Source: an uncultured bacterium
GTDB taxonomy: Bacteria > Patescibacteriota > Minisyncoccia > Phycocordibacterales > UBA1006
Length of the DNA: 7,415 nucleotides
Assembly: GCA_903920485.1 (NCBI GenBank)
Contig: CAIXMG010000091.1
Coordinates: 1 to 7,415, forward strand
Direction of reading: 5' to 3'
Shown: positions 6,533-7,415 of the stretch, in pieces
Layout of the letters: every line of letters begins with the position of its first letter
Position numbering within the stretch: position 1 is the first letter of the stretch
Made by a program: the position numbers and the translations under genes
Notes under the pieces: model-generated
The model's input: the letters and a program-made list of their open reading frames with translations, nothing else
Told to the model about the DNA's origin: nothing
The model's database searches: none

Positions 6533-6572
6533 AAATAAAATCCCGCGAAATATATTTCGCGGGATTTTATTT
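6533..6572. terminator. bidirectional terminator, 40-bp perfect palindrome
   Basis: Bases 6533-6572 form a perfect inverted repeat centred between 6552 and 6553, with a GC-rich core (TCCCGCGAAA) flanked by A-rich and T-rich ends. It sits 15 bases after the stop of the + strand orphan gene and immediately beyond the stop of the convergent PAP2 gene. It can therefore end transcription in both directions. Confidence 0.9.
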
Positions 6573-6573
6573 T

Positions 6574-7125
6574 CTAATTTTTAAACTTACCTTTGATCCA
6601 CGCATGCACCATCACAGCGACACTCGTTCCGACAACCGCACCGGCAAGAATGTCGCCTGGAAAATGGACCCCCGCGAAGACGCGCGAAAGCGACACAACA
6701 AGTGCAGCAGCCAGGAACAGCCACCCTGCCCGCTTGTGATAGTACGTCATGACCACGGCAAGCGCGAAGAAGACCGTTGCGTGCCCCGACGGGAACGACG
6801 TGTACGGCGTTTCTGAAATCAGCGGGTGGACGAGCGGAAACACGACGAACGGCCGTGCCGCATGAAACAGAATTTTGAGGATGAAAGTCACGAACCACGC
6901 CGTTCCGACACTGACCGCGACGGCGAACAGCTCCTTGTCCCAAGTCCCCCGCTTCAGGGACCGTGCGTTCTGCTTCCAGATCAGAAGCCACAGCAGGAAC
7001 AGGACCGCCGCAAGGGACACGACAACGTCGCCATAGTTCGCGACAAACAGCGCAATCGCACGCAAAGCCGGCGAATGCTGTACGGCACCGTAACAGAGGA
7101 AAAAAAGTTGGTAGTTGATGTTCAT
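6574..7125 (-). CDS. PAP2-family membrane phosphatase (undecaprenyl-diphosphatase-like)
   Basis: This 183-aa polytopic membrane protein carries all three PAP2 phosphatase motifs. C1 is K84 with ARP (K-x6-RP, R91, P92). C2 is PSGH (112-115) with the catalytic H115. C3 is SR-x5-HFPGD (S147, R148, nucleophile H154, D158). Hydrophobic helices occur near 5-29, 34-50, 66-87, 116-128, 133-149 and 158-175. Bacterial proteins of this size and layout (BcrC/YbjG/PgpB types) remove phosphate from undecaprenyl diphosphate or phosphatidylglycerol phosphate at the outer face of the membrane. Carrier-lipid recycling for cell-wall synthesis is the likeliest role, but the substrate cannot be fixed from sequence. 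It is the only gene here with a clear Shine-Dalgarno. It lies 67 bases after the DUF559 gene on the same strand and may be cotranscribed with it. Confidence 0.92.
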   Translation of the reverse strand: MNINYQLFFLCYGAVQHSPALRAIALFVANYGDVVVSLAAVLFLLWLLIWKQNARSLKRGTWDKELFAVAVSVGTAWFVTFILKILFHAARPFVVFPLVHPLISETPYTSFPSGHATVFFALAVVMTYYHKRAGWLFLAAALVVSLSRVFAGVHFPGDILAGAVVGTSVAVMVHAWIKGKFKN

Positions 7126-7132
7126 AGAAAAA

Positions 7133-7138
7133 CTCCTC
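7133..7138 (-). promoter_or_regulatory. Shine-Dalgarno of the PAP2 gene
   Basis: GAGGAG on the minus strand lies 7 bases before the ATG at 7125 and fixes that start. It is notable because none of the other starts in the window has a comparable site. Confidence 0.8.
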
Positions 7139-7162
7139 AGTCACTCGCAAAGCCTCGTGACA

Positions 7163-7183
7163 GCTCCTCTTTGCAAGAGGAGC
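7163..7183 (-). other. stem-loop in the DUF559-PAP2 intergenic leader
   Basis: A perfect 9-bp stem (7163-7171 with 7175-7183) closes a 3-base loop. It sits 9 bases after the DUF559 stop codon and upstream of the PAP2 ribosome-binding site. It has no T tract, so it is not a standard intrinsic terminator. It could be a processing or stabilising hairpin, or part of a leader structure. Confidence 0.5.
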
Positions 7184-7192
7184 GAGCGCCAC

Positions 7193-7414
7193 CTAGATTT
7201 CCTTAAGAATTTGAAATATGACACCGACAACTTTGTTAGCATCTCTTCTTACTTGCAGGTTCGAAAAACGAACCGTCCTGATTCCAAGGCTGCCCATGAA
7301 CTGTTCACGTATTGTATCATATTCCCTATCTTCCAAGTGTTGTGAGCCGTCAAGCTCAACCGCTAGTTTCTTATGGGGACAATAAAAATCAACGATGTAG
7401 TGCCCTATCGAAAA
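7193..7414 (-). CDS. DUF559 family protein (PD-(D/E)XK nuclease-like), C-terminal part
   Basis: An open frame enters from the right edge on the minus strand and ends at a TAG (7195-7193), giving 73 C-terminal residues. They match the DUF559 core: GHYIVDFYCP (4-13 of the fragment), then LAVELDGSQH (17-26), then a Tyr/Asp/Arg-rich helix and GIRTVRFSN (44-52). D9 in the VDF strand, E20-L-D22 and Q25-H are the expected Vsr-like active-site region of the PD-(D/E)XK fold. Proteins of this family are small (often about 110-130 aa), resemble very-short-patch repair and other restriction-like endonucleases, and are common in small-genome bacteria. Their cellular role is poorly known. Codon use looks more AT-rich than in the PAP2 gene, hinting at separate origin. 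The start lies outside the window. Confidence 0.85.
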   Translation of the reverse strand, partial: FSIGHYIVDFYCPHKKLAVELDGSQHLEDREYDTIREQFMGSLGIRTVRFSNLQVRRDANKVVGVIFQILKEI

Positions 7415-7415
7415 C

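Noticed and set aside
1..7415. CRISPR array, insertion sequence or toxin-antitoxin pair
   Set aside because: I saw no regularly spaced direct repeats, no transposase motifs or terminal inverted repeats, and no paired small genes with recognisable toxin or antitoxin features.

Overview
This 7.4 kb window is a compact bacterial chromosomal segment. The layout suggests a small-genome bacterium, possibly a Patescibacteria/CPR lineage. The reasons are the short intergenic gaps, the tRNA gene that appears not to encode CCA, the lemA-htpX pair, a DUF559 nuclease fragment, small orphan genes carrying their own promoter and terminator, and start codons that mostly lack a Shine-Dalgarno sequence. The taxonomy is inference; no marker gene in the window settles it.

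Layout from left to right. (1) The 3' end of a class II tRNA, most likely tRNA-Leu, enters from the left edge on the + strand. It is followed by a strong bidirectional terminator that also serves the convergent operon. (2) A four-gene minus-strand operon occupies 75-3183. It is transcribed from a good extended -10 promoter near 3212-3239, in the order lemA, htpX (membrane zinc protease), a secreted GH18/YaaH-like glycosidase, and a 2H-phosphoesterase (LigT-like) protein. (3) The 536-base gap 3184-3719 holds overlapping divergent promoters. It also holds a + strand transcription unit with a 92-aa orphan ORF (or a structured RNA), its terminator, and the terminator of the next operon. (4) secD-secF, the accessory subunits of the Sec translocase, lie on the minus strand at 3720-6014. 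(5) A + strand orphan gene at 6128-6517 encodes a small protein with three predicted membrane helices; it has a recognisable promoter and ends at a 40-bp palindromic terminator. (6) A PAP2-family phosphatase lies on the minus strand. (7) The C-terminal part of a DUF559 (PD-(D/E)XK-like) protein is cut by the right edge, also on the minus strand.

Functionally this is mostly cell-envelope housekeeping: protein export (SecDF), membrane-protein quality control (HtpX, with LemA), wall or glycan turnover (GH18) and lipid-phosphate recycling (PAP2). I do not see a mobile element, a CRISPR array or a clear new multi-gene system. The least explained parts are the two small + strand orphan transcription units at 3233-3572 and 6053-6572. 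Each starts just upstream of, and divergent from, an envelope operon.
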